Of a stretch of 64,000 bases of DNA, positions 11,651-23,800 are shown piece by piece. The notes under the pieces were generated by a model that did no database searches, had not been told where the DNA came from, and saw only the letters and a list, made by a program, of their open reading frames with translations. Origin of the DNA: Plazaster borealis (lineage: Eukaryota > Echinodermata > Asteroidea > Forcipulatida > Labidiasteridae); NCBI GenBank assembly GCA_021014325.1, contig CM037462.1, positions 14,652,135 through 14,716,134 on the forward strand, written 5' to 3'. Each line of letters starts with the position of its first letter. The stretch's first letter is position 1. The position numbers and the translations under genes were made by a program.

Positions 11651-11656
11651 TTTATT
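11651..11656 (-). terminator. Likely polyadenylation signal of the LLTP gene
   Basis: AATAAA on the minus strand, 67-72 nt after the stop codon. A second AATAAA is at 11340-11345, so a longer 3' UTR is possible. Confidence 0.55.
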
Positions 11657-11722
11657 TTAGATTGACCACTCGATCTTGGAAAAACCTTCATTTTACATTT
11701 ACATTTTACATAGGTTTTTTTT

Positions 11723-11898
11723 CTACCAGACGTTTTCACAGTGGACAGTTGCGAGGCCGTATTGGTTGATGACGCACTGGCACTGTCTCTCAACGGAGCC
11801 AGCCATGATGGGAAGGGCATCGTTGCGGATGATCTTTGGCAACATCGAGAGGAGATCGTTGTTTCCTGAGAGCAGCATGTCCAAACGGAAGATGGATC
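11723..11898 (-). CDS. LLTP last exon 31: Cys-containing tail and stop
   Basis: Acceptor cccgtacag ends at 11899. It encodes 57 complete residues: a helical segment (FRLDMLLSGNNDLLSML) and then a tail with CQCVINQYGLATVHCENVW and TAG at 11725-11723. Three Cys in the last 20 residues could pair with each other or with the VWA/VWD part. Confidence 0.88.
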
Positions 11899-14800
11899 CT
11901 GTACGGGAATTAGAACGAAAACAAAACCATGATGAGTTACTTATTCGCAAGCATGTTCTTTTTAGTATCAAGTTGTTTCTAGACTTCTTTGCAGTTGACG
12001 TGACAGTGCAGTCACTATTTGAGTACACCAGGCATAATATTTGGTCCTTGGGAAAAAAGTGGGAACGTTTGATTGAGTGCAAGGTGTAGGCTTTAATAGA
12101 CTTTTCAGGCAATTTAATCACACTTTTTCTGATTTTTCCAAGGGCAAAAAAAATCAGGAATCGGAGTGAAGTAAGAAGAATATCATGCCTGGTAAATGGA
12201 GATTGACAAGGAACACAAGTCTGACCCATTAAAGTGTACATATTGCATACCGGTACCAACATTCAAGTCTTCATTCCCATCTTTATGTAAATCAACCCGG
12301 GGCTTTTACAATGAAGTCGATAAACCTTATGAACATGACGTCATTCAAGTAGGGCGCCCTCGCGTAGAGGTCAAAATGAGGTCCACTGACCAACTCTGTG
12401 CCCCGCGTGTACAAGTCTGTGCGTTTCATCATCGGTTTACCTCCAGATGTCAACTTGATGACGTCAATGCATAATTAGGTCTAGTGATAATTGCTGAAAA
12501 CAACAACTGACTGATACGTACCACGTGTGGCAATGGCCAGCTTGGCGTAGTTTCCACTTGGGATATTGACCACTCCTTCCTTGATCTTCTTGCTTGCTGT
12601 GATTATGGTTTTGTCGTACTGGATACCGACTGGTGCTCCTGGGGCGGACTTCTTAGAGATTGACTCATAGTTGGAGACGACGTACAGGATGATGCCACGT
12701 GAGTTCAACTTCTGTTGGACTTCAGCGAGAGTGAGGTAGGATTCCTCAACCTATCAAGGCATCAATTGGACAGCAGTTAAAGAGTGTTCAGATAAGAGTA
12801 GGGCTTTTAACATTCAGTTTCACAATTTGTATCTTTTTCTTTAGTTTTAGCAAGTTAACTAAGGCTGGGAGGACCAGTTATAGTCTGATCCTATTTTGGA
12901 ATGGTTTGGCAATGGTGCTACTTCATACAGGGAACATGACAAAACTGGCAACCTGTTAAAGGTCTACATGTATTAAACAGCCCTTATAGCCCATATGCAT
13001 GTCCCAATGTGCATGATCGACGAGCAAAGGGATTATGGGTAAAATCAGAGTCCAAGCAACATCGGCAGTCATTATGGGCACTGTTTTTGAAACAATGCGA
13101 TACACAACTATAAAACCTGACGTAGTTACATGTAAACTACAGCATGGCGTCTATCTTGGCAGCTTGTTTTATGTATTAACTGTACTCGGTTTCCCAAGAT
13201 TTATTGTGGTACTTTTTTAAGTATTGTGCATATGGGCATCAAAAACTCTAATTTTGTTCTTACCTGGCGTTCATTCTCGACAATGAGGATGATAGCCTTA
13301 GCTGCTCCTGAACGGAACCTGTACTGAGCGGCTAGACTGATGGCGTCAAAAGCATCTGTTGGGTAGTCTCCGTTGGAATCAAGGCTCTCGAATCCCTTGG
13401 GCATGTTTGCAGCTGTGTTCATTAGGTAACCGTTGATGGTGTGGCTGTGGTCACCCTCGTGGATGTCAATGCTGCCGAAGGCTGCTAGACCGTACATGTT
13501 GTTTTCCATGGGAAAGCTGGCCTTGCGGAGAGTGTTGTCCAACTTGGTGATGAGAGTGTTGAGGTTGGCGAGGACTTCTGGACCTCTGAAGAGCTTGTTC
13601 TCGGAGACGACAAAGACAATGTCGGCGCTGTTGACAACCTTGCGTTCCGTCCACGCGGATTCTACTGGGCGATCACCGCATTGTTCTGCAAGTTTAAAAT
13701 TTCCAAAATAATTATAAATGTGTTTTGCCAAAATTGAACAGATGCGCAAGAATTCGGAAAATCCACTTGATCAAGATTTCACAAATGAAAAGTAATTGTT
13801 TACTTTTATCAACGCTCTTAATGAATTTGGGAACAAAATCCTGAAACAGTTTTTGTAAATGAAGTTTAAAATTGTGCTTACCACATGGATCAACAACAGA
13901 AATGTCCTTGGTTCGGGCCAGATGAATGTAACCCTTGGTGAGCATACAGATATCCTTGCACTGGACAGCTAAATTCCTGCACTCTTGGAGCCACTCTGCT
14001 GGGCTGAAGGTCTCAAAGGCTGGTTTCAGGCTAGACTCTGGACTGTTGAAATACTCCATGCACTGTGCCTCGAAAGCAACACGGTTTCTCTCATTGCATC
14101 CTGGAACCTCAGCGCTAGGGCGGTTGAAGCGGTTGATCTGGCATTCTGGACGGTAGGTTACTTCATACGCGTTGACGAAGTCGATGATGTCTGTTGCATT
14201 CTCGCCATTAGGCTTGATGCGGTCGGTTCTTGCCTCGCGGTCCAAGTTACCGAGGAGACCACGTGTCTTGCCATGATACCAAGAGCTGAGGGAGATGGAG
14301 CACAGGAAGTTTCTGGAGTTGCAAGAAACCTTAACGCCATAGGTGGAAGTAATGTTGACCCATGGACCTTGGTGCATGACGGTCACGGTCTTGTCTTCAG
14401 TCTGGAAGGGGATGTTTTCGGGGACGACATCACCATTAAGGTAGACAACATTGTCTTGGTTGATCCTCATGTGCACACCCTTCAGAGCCAGGAAAATACT
14501 CTGTTGGTTGCTGAACAAGCTGAAGTTCTTGTCAACATAGTCGGTGGCCAGCAAGTATGTGCACTCAGGGTTGGTGTATCCAGGGTGCTCATACAGATGG
14601 TTGTCGAAGGACAGGACATGGAGTGCGTCAAAGATTATTGCAGTTGCTGTGACAATAAATAAAAATATACATAAATTTGAGTATTTCTTTGGGAATCTTG
14701 TCATAATAACCTTGTACTAAAATGTTCTTCTTGTTTACTACCTCTAGCAACAATTTGTGTTTGTAGATATTATACCCGTGCTAGCATATTCATCACATTG

Positions 14801-17800
14801 AGGGTATTTTTCCACTCAAAATTGCTTATGATTTATGGTAGCCCCCCTGGCTCGTACTTTTGATCTTTTTATAGTTGGTTAAAGTCGTCGAGGTTAAGTT
14901 TTTTGTATGAATTCAAGTTGGCTTTGTTTAAAACTCACCTTCTGAGCTGAATGGTCTGTAGTAGCGCAGGGCAAGGATCTTATCGACTGGGATCTGCTTA
15001 CGGAGTTCCTTCAGGTACTCGATCAGCTCCTTGATCTTCTCAATTCCTTCCTCAACCTTGATCCTCAGTTGTGGGTACTCGCTCTCAATCCTGTTACGAA
15101 GGTTCTCCATCAAGTCTCTCAGCTGTTCGACGTAGACAGGGTACAGCTCCTCGGCCTTGTCAGTCAAATTTTTCACCAATTCCTTAGCTTTCTCAACCCA
15201 GATGGGAGCAACTCTTTCGATTTCAGCACGGACCTCAAGTGTCTTTTCCTTGATCTGGTTGATGAGATTCTGGGCATGAGTCTTGGCATTGGGGTACTCC
15301 CTCTTGACAAGCTCATAAATCTCTTCCACCTGCAAATGAATTAAAAGTTTTCCAACATTAGAGCGACATGTCAAACTCTACAATTTTGCATCATCTTCTT
15401 TCTGTCATTGCTGTGATTCACAAACATAGTAACATTGTGACACATTTTGTTTGCGAAGCTATTAATATTCTCACCTTTTGGGTAACGTTGTTTAAGAACT
15501 CAGTTGCCTTGGCCTTCCAGACAGGGTAGTTCTCAATGATGTTGTCCTTCAGCAGGGTGTAGTTTCCTTCCATGTAACTCTTCCAGATTGTCCAGTTGCC
15601 TTCAATGTTGGCCTTCAGGACAATCAGATTGTCTTCAATGTTGGCCTTCAGGACAATCAAATTGTCCTCAACCTTCTGTCTGAAGATGGTCCAGTTGCCC
15701 TTCAGTTCTTCAATGGTAGGGATCTTCTCGGTGATGTTCTCCTTGAGTTCAATCAGGTTGTCCTTGATTTCCAAGATGACTGGGTACTTCTCAGCGAGCT
15801 TCTCAAAGTCTCTGAGTTCTTCAAGAGTTGGGAGCTTCTTGTACTCTTCAGTGATGTTCCGTTTCAGCTGCATGATCTTCTCTCTTAGCTCTGAAATACG
15901 CTGCTGCACGACAGGTTTGTTGTACACCTCCTATAAATCAAACACAATTTGGTTGCCAGTGAGAAACTTTAATCATATTCCATGGTTTACTTGCTAAAAT
16001 GGAAAATTACAACATTAATGCTTGTTCAAAAAGGTTGAATGAATTCCTGCTGAACTCTGTCCCACCAAAAGATTATTTGAGTGTGGTCAGAGAATTTTTT
16101 AATTTAATGAGAGATTTTATTGATCATTACAAAAAAGGCAAATTTCTACACTGCATTTCTTTTTCATGGTAACAAGGTCTCCATGTTAAAAACCAAACTA
16201 ACCTCAATGTAATCACGAATCTCCTGCTGAGTTTCATTGGCACGCCTCATCCATTCCTTGATCTTAATGACGGAAGGCTCAATGAGGTTGAGCTTGATCA
16301 GGTCCTTGGTCTCCTCAATCATGTCCCACTGGGCCTCGGTCAAAGTGGGGGTCTCACGGAAGCTAGCCCAGGAGATTGGGTGGGTGGTGTTCATGGTATA
16401 GCTGTGCTCTCCCACTTGTCCGATGGCGTTCAGGCCATTATCGAAGACTACAGGGATTTCGGAGATGACAAAACGGACAACATATACAATTCTGTCTTGG
16501 CTGTCGTAGAGGAAGGTAACGTAGCGGGCGAATGCCTTGAATGGAATCTGATCAAGCTCGTAATAACGAACGAACCAACCTGAAAGAATAATCAAAATAT
16601 TCACAATAGATTTTATACTTATGAGCAAAAATGTACACACACAAAAATACAAACAAATAGATATAACTGATCAGCACTCAAAAAAGAACTTAGTCCTTAC
16701 CTGGCATGGTGCCATTGATGTAAGTGATATATTCCTGAGCCATTTCCACGGAAGCAACCTTAACTTCTTCAGCAAGAGTTCTTGTGTACTCGATCTGGTC
16801 AGTCAGGTAAGCCCTGGTCTGTTCAAGAAGCTCCTTAGCCTGATCAACAAATATTGTGTCCTCCTTCAAGTAACGCCATTGCTCCACAGCATATTCTTTG
16901 ACTAGCAAGTATTTCTCTTCAGCAACAGACACCAGGATGATGTAGTTTTCATTGATGAGATCCATGTACTTAATGGCAAGTACTTTGGTGTCGTCAGCCA
17001 AGACAGTAACAAATGCTACAGCCTTTCTTACATTGGACTCAACAGGGAAGGCCAGGATCTCCTCAAGAATGACTTCGTAGTTTCTCCTCAAGACCATCAT
17101 GATCTCCTCACGGGTCACCTCCAGGGGCTGGAAGCGAGTCTGGTTGGCCCACTGCACCATTTTCTTGGCAACTTCTAAGGTGTTAGTGACATCTTCTCTG
17201 GCAATGAACTCTCTGTAGACTTGCATGGTTTGCTGGAACTCCTCACACTCAGTGAAGTCATTGTATAGCTGGATGGCCATAACACGGGCTTCTTCTAGGA
17301 TAACCTTAACCTCATCGATGGTTTGTTGCAAAGGCTGGAAGCGGGTCTGGTTGGCCCAGAGGAGAGGCTTCTTGATCTTCTCAAGCATCTCAATGACATC
17401 CTCACGTGCAAGGAACTCCTCAATCAGCATTTGGACTTTCTCATATTTGACATTGAAGAACTGCTTGACTTCTTGCTTGGTCACTTCAAGGGGCTGCTTG
17501 GCGGCCTTTTTCAACCATTGCCTGAACTGATTTTGGAGAATACGGCTACTCTCACGAGTAACGCTGATTTTGTTTTTGACCAAATCAACAATCTGTGCAA
17601 AATAAAGAAAGTAGGAGGAAATTATTTAGATTTTGTAAACACAATTTGTAAAAACAACAACCAATTTGACATCCATTGATCCAAAATTATTGTTAGAAAA
17701 ATATGGTTTTGATTTACCCAGAAAGTCCGATTCCACCCGTCCTCATATTTCCCATTGCAGACATTGTTAAATGTTGCTTAAAGTTGGGCACGATTTAAGT

Positions 17801-20800
17801 AAAAATGCCTTTTTTTTAATTTTATTATAGAGCATTCAGGCAAACAAGTTGCCTTAGATCGAGGACAAAAGAAACCACATAGACATTTTAGTTTACATAC
17901 CTCAAAGAGGTTCTTCTCAAAGTACTTGCGCAGGTAGATGTTGATGAAGTGGCTCTCATTCTTGCTAAGGACATCAAGTTGATTGAGCTTCAGCTCCACA
18001 AAAGATGACAGTTTCTCCATAGTAGTGTTGATGAGCTCTTCAATCTCAGTGTAGTACTTCTGGTAGATCACCTCAGCATCCTGGTACCATTTATCAGTAA
18101 CATCTTTAACACGGTAGAAAACTTTCTCGCCAGCCTGGAAGATGGTGCCATCAAGGTATTGTGCAAGGTACATGTTGAGGATATGCTCGGGGTCCTTGCT
18201 GATCTGAATGACGTAGGCAGTTGCATTGGACACGTAGTTGAGGCCGGTTTTGTAACCAATCAAAGCATACTTGATAGAGACTTTGCTAGCTTCCTTGGCC
18301 TTCTTGAAAATAACAACCATTTTCTTGCCGGTATCTTTACTGAGCTGTTTAGCATACTGGACAGCCATGACTCTGTATGGTCTGCTGACTTCATCAACCC
18401 AGATGATGTATGGTCTGCTGACTTCATCAACCCAGATGATGTATGGTCTGGCCACACTCACAACCAACTCGGTCTTGTTCAGGGCCAATTCCTTGTAGTA
18501 CAAAGCATATTCAAGAGCAGCCTTAGAGAACGCTGTAACCTCATCAGAGTAGTTGCGACCAAACTCAAGAGCCATCTTTGATACGTTCAATGTGTAGTTG
18601 TATACCAGGACAGTGTAGTTGTTGATCTTGTAAACAGCCAACTGGGTAAAGCCCTTGGTGTTATTGACAGCCCACTTGGTCAGGTTGAGAGTGTAGTTCA
18701 GAGCTTGACGGCTGAAATTCTCAGTGTAGTTCAAAGCTAGAAGTGTGTAGTCTTGGGTCAGGTCATAGCTCTTTACAGCAGCATCATACACAGTCATATC
18801 AAGACACTTCATAACCCAGATATTGATGAGGTGTTCTGGATCCTTGGTGATACGGAGAAACTCATCCAGGGCTTCTTCCACTTTAACAGTGTACTCCTGG
18901 ATTATCTGCTTGACTTTCTCAATGTTTTCGTCGACCATCCTTGACATCCTCCTGTAATTCTTCCTGACAAAGTCTTTTACGGTCTTCTCGAACCTCTGGA
19001 CCTCCTCCAAAGCCCGGAAGCTCTTGATGGTAGAGTCGACTGTGGTGAAATCCATGCGATTCACAACATCCCTAATGGTGTCATTCACCTTACGGATGGC
19101 TACATTCCACTTCTCCATCAGCTTTTGGACTTGTTCAAGCTCACGGAAATTCTGGAAAGCTTCACGTGGGTTGTAGATGGTGAAGTTCAGAAGGTTGAAA
19201 GAGGTGTTAGCTACATCAACTGCCTGGTTCAGAAGTTCAAGGGTGGTGTTGAGGCCTTGCTCGAGGTACACCTTGGAGGTGTTGCTGGCATTTCGGACCA
19301 TCTCAAGGAGGTTGTTGTAGATATCATTCTTAAATTCTTTGATGGCCTGGAGGGTCTCTGGGTTCCAGCTGACATTGCTGTAGATCACACCAGTGTTATT
19401 CAGCTTAAGGAGCAAGCTCAAATCAATGGTCTTAATATCCTGAGAAAATAATAAGAAACAATTTTATGAATTATTAGTTATTGCTTTCAATCTTTCCAGA
19501 TGCAACAGTTTAAAACAAAATGTCCCTCTTCCAAAATACAGAGTTTTGTTTTGGACTTTAACAAATATTATATTCAATTACCTCCTTTTTGTGGAAGGGA
19601 GTCATGATGCAACATTTAAGATTTTTCCCCCCTCATGAAATGAACAGAGATTATTTTGGACTTTAAAACAATTATATTCAAGTACCTTCTTTTGGTGGAA
19701 GAGAGTCATGGTTAACTCATCACCAACAGGGTTGAGATATCCCTCTGCACAGAGAGATCCACGAGCTGGGATTGTAGCATTGAGCAGAACACGGTCATTA
19801 TTAGCTGACTCCCTCAGGATTACTTGATACCTGTTGCCTGTGATTACCTCAGACACCATCTCAGCTTCTTGGACGAAGTTGTAAGCATTGTCCATGTTGA
19901 GGTTGGTGCGGAATTCAGTGACGTAGACTGGAGTGTCCAAAAAGATCCGGGTGTTACCAGAGATGCTATTGAAGGAACGCAGACCACGGAATTGGTCGAG
20001 GACAAACACTGAGTTCTGTCCAGCTGTTACGTACTTGGAGAGAAGATCCCACTTAAGGTCACCCATGACCCTCTCGAAGTTAGTGAGAGTAACGAAACCA
20101 TGCAGACCTACGTTGGCTCCAGCGGTCAAATTGGCAATCTCGCTGACAGCTGCTGCGGCAATGCTGCCATTTACACGGTCAAAGGTGTACAAGAGGTATA
20201 CATTGTGGGCTTCAACACCTCCCTTCATGGTGACCTCACCGATCATGCTGGTGACATCCATGTTACTGGTTATATTCAGCTTCTCGAAAGTGATTGGAGA
20301 GGCGAAGTTTGTCATCTCAATAAGGTGCTGGGTGCTCATGTTGGCGACTCTGCTGGTGAAGTTCAAGCTGGCATTTCCGATGATCTGATCAAACTGACCA
20401 ATTCCTCTCATGTTGCGGATCAGCATGTTTGTACCAGTGGTCAGGTTAGCAATCTTGCTGGTCACGTTCAGGCTTGCATTTCCAATAATGCGCTCAAATT
20501 TGCTGAAACCAGTCATGTTGTTTACTTCCATGTTGGAGCTGCCGTTGAGGCTGACAAGGGGGCTGCTGAAGTTCATGCTGGCATTAGCAAAGATTCTATC
20601 ATACACCATCAGACCAGTCATGTTGTTGACTTCCATACCAGTGCCTGCAGACAAGTTGGCAAGCTTGCTGGTGAAGTTGAGGCTGGCATTTCCAAGGATG
20701 CGCTCATACCTGTTCAGACCGGTCATGTTGTTGACTTCAGAGTTGACTGCTGTAGTCACGTTGGCCAACCTACTGGTGACATTCATGCTAGCATTGTTGA

Positions 20801-23800
20801 TCATGCGCTGGAAGCGAGCAAATCCTGTCATTTTGTTGATCTCCATGTTGGTGGCAGTGGTCAAGTCCAGCAAGACACTGGTGAGGTTGATTCTTGTGGT
20901 GCCGTTCAGCAGCTCAAACGTGCTGAAACCGGACATGTTGTTCAGCTCCATGCTGCCACTGCTGGTCAAATTGGCCAAACAGCTGGTCAAGTTAGCCTCA
21001 ATGGAAGAATTGATGCGAGAGAAATCCATGCAGGTTCGGAAGTCATGGAAGCCAAGGTATCCCACAGCTGTGGTGTTGATGAAGGGAGTGCTCATGTTGG
21101 TCTTTGCAGTTGCATTGATCCTTTCAAAGGTGAACAACTTTGTGAAGTTGATGAACTCGATTGCAGCCTCATTGGATGAATTGATGAACTTGCTTCTCAG
21201 CTCAGCAATAATGCTAGCATTCACACGACCAAAGTTGAACAGGCTTAAGAAGTTGTGCATCTCAATACCAGTTTTGCCTGAGGCATTGAAGAGAGGAGTA
21301 CTGAGGTTGTTCTTGGTGAGAGCAATGATGCTTTCGAAGGCTTTCAAGGAGGAGAAGTTATTCAGCGTAACATCAGTCTGGCTTGTAGCATTGACATGTT
21401 TGCTGCTAGCATTTGCACGAGAAGTGAAGTTGATGATGCGGAAGTTGAACAAGCTGGAGAAGTCTTCAAATGCAATCTCAGCAATGTTGCTGGCAACTCC
21501 AAGACAAGTGTTAAGATTCAACAGACTGGATGCATTGACTCTCTCGAAGGTAAAGATTTTGCGGAAATTGTTGAACTCTACACCATTTACGCTGGTGGCA
21601 TTGAGATAGCAGTTGGTGATGTTTACAGTGTTGTTGACACGGACCAAGGAGAAGTTGAAATAGTCATCAAAGTTGTTGAGTTCAGCAACAGAAGTGGTAG
21701 CAACCTTTCCAATTGGAGTTGAGAAGTTGGTGCTTGTGTTGGCATTGATGCGCTCAAAATCCATCAAGCGGCGTGAATTGTGGAAGTCCATCTGAGTTAG
21801 ATGGGTCAGGTTCATGTGACGGCTTGTCAAGTTGAGAAGGGCAGTGTTGTTAATAAGACGGAACTTCATCATGTTCTTGAAGTTATTCAGATCGGAACTT
21901 GCGAAAGCCTTCAGTGTTCCAACTGGGGTGCTCACATCGTAGTTGATGCTACCATTAATACGTTGGAATTTGAAGGGAGCTGTCATCTGGTTTGTCACCT
22001 GAGAGTGTACTGCCGTCATGTTGAAGAAACGAGCCATAAGCTTAGCTTCTTGGGTGAAGTTAGCAAACTGAATCTTGAACATGCCAGACACGTCTTCAAT
22101 TTCTTGAATATGCTTCAGAGTGAGATGTCCAAGTGGTCCTTCTCCTACGTAGATGATGTTGGCATTTGCCCTCTGGAAACTCATCAAATCACGCATGCCA
22201 AAGATGCCATAAGATTGATTCAACTCCAACTGGCCAATAGGGGTGTTGACATTATGGGTGGCTCTGAGGGAAGCAGACTCAAACTGCTTCAGAGATACAA
22301 AGTTAAGAAGCTTGACGTCATCTTCCATGGTGGCAGTCAAGACACTCAAGAAACGAGATTCAATGTTGGTGCGCAGTTGGTGTTGAACCTTACCAAAGGT
22401 GAAGATGCCAGAAAAGTTATCCATAACCAATTCACTGAAATGAGTGGCAGTGACATAACGAGCGTTGACGTCCAGAGTAAGAGTATGCTCGATGTTCCTG
22501 AAAGTAGTGAGGCTTTCAAAGTTGTTCAGCTGGACATTATTGTGGAGCTCTGCATTTCCCAAAATGCTAATTACATTAGTAGCAATCTTGCTGGTAGCAC
22601 TATCAAAGGCAAACAGACCTCTTGAGTTGACAACTTCATTTTCAAAGGTGTGAGTGGCATTCAGGATGCTGGAGTTGATAAAGGTGTTGAAGAATGAGCC
22701 AATTCTGTTGAAGTCTAGCAGTGACCTGAAAGCCTCAAACTGCATTCCAGTGTTGGTGGTCATGTTACCCCATTTGCTTGTAAGAACTGTGGAGAATCCA
22801 CTGTTGGCATTACGGAATACAGACAGGGATCGGACGTCATCCAACTCCATATTGTAGTTGGTGGTCCAGTTGACCCATTTGGATTTGATCTCATGACCCA
22901 AGGCAGCTTCGATGCTCTCAAAATTGAAGATATCCTGGAACCCATTCAGTGAGATGCCCGAGTATGTTGTCCAGTTGCCCATAGAAGTGTTGGTGTTGTG
23001 TTCCATGGCAGCCATGATCTTCTCAAAGGCGAATGGAGATTTCATGTTGCGAAGAGCGAGCTCAGACTCGGTTGTAGTGTTGTACCAGGCAGAAGTCAAG
23101 TTGTGCTTGGCTCCGAAGACGGCATCCTCAAATTTGAAAAGAGAAACAAAGTTGTTGAGGTCCATTCCAACTCCAAGAGTCCAGTTGCCCAAGGGAGTTG
23201 TGACATCATGTACAGCAGAGGATCTCACTTCATCAAACTCAAAGATGGAGCGGACATTGTTGACCTCGATCAAACCAGTGTTGGAAGAGTTTGCCAAGGA
23301 CGAGTTCATGCGGTTGCCAGCTTCAATGAAGATGCGGTCAAAGTTGAAGAGAGACCGGAAGTTTGAGAAGTCAACGATAAAGTCATTGGTCCAGTTGGAC
23401 AGGGTAGAGACCATCTTATTCTCTCCTGATGCTTGAATTCCACCAAAGTTAAAGATGGAGATGAATTTATTAAACTGAAGAAGACCTTCTGTTGTCATCT
23501 CGGACCAGGGAGTGCTGATGTTGTGGTAAACCCTGCCATCAATAAGATTAAATGCGAAAGGAGCAGTGAGTCCATCAATGACGTACTCAGCCCCAGTTGA
23601 GACATTGGACCAGCGAGAAGCCATCTTGTATTCGGCACCAGCATCCAGACGGTCAAAGTTAAACAAAGAGCGAACATTCTGGAGGTTGAACCTAGCATCT
23701 GTGGTCCAGTTGGTGAGAGTTGAGTTGAAGCTGTGTTCAAGAGCAGATGTGATGTCATCAAAGTTTAAGAGAGACCGGAATCCATTAAACCTGATACCAG

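Noticed and set aside
13985..14662. 225-codon plus-strand ORF over the VWD exon
   Set aside because: It is antisense to exon 28, whose minus-strand translation is a clear VWD domain; no independent start, splice or protein signal.
20100..21609. Long plus-strand ORFs (359 and 399 codons) antisense to LLTP exon 22
   Set aside because: They are shadows of the 105-bp-periodic coding repeat: stop-free antisense frames follow from the repeat's codon pattern. The minus-strand frame has splice sites, phase and domain logic; these do not.
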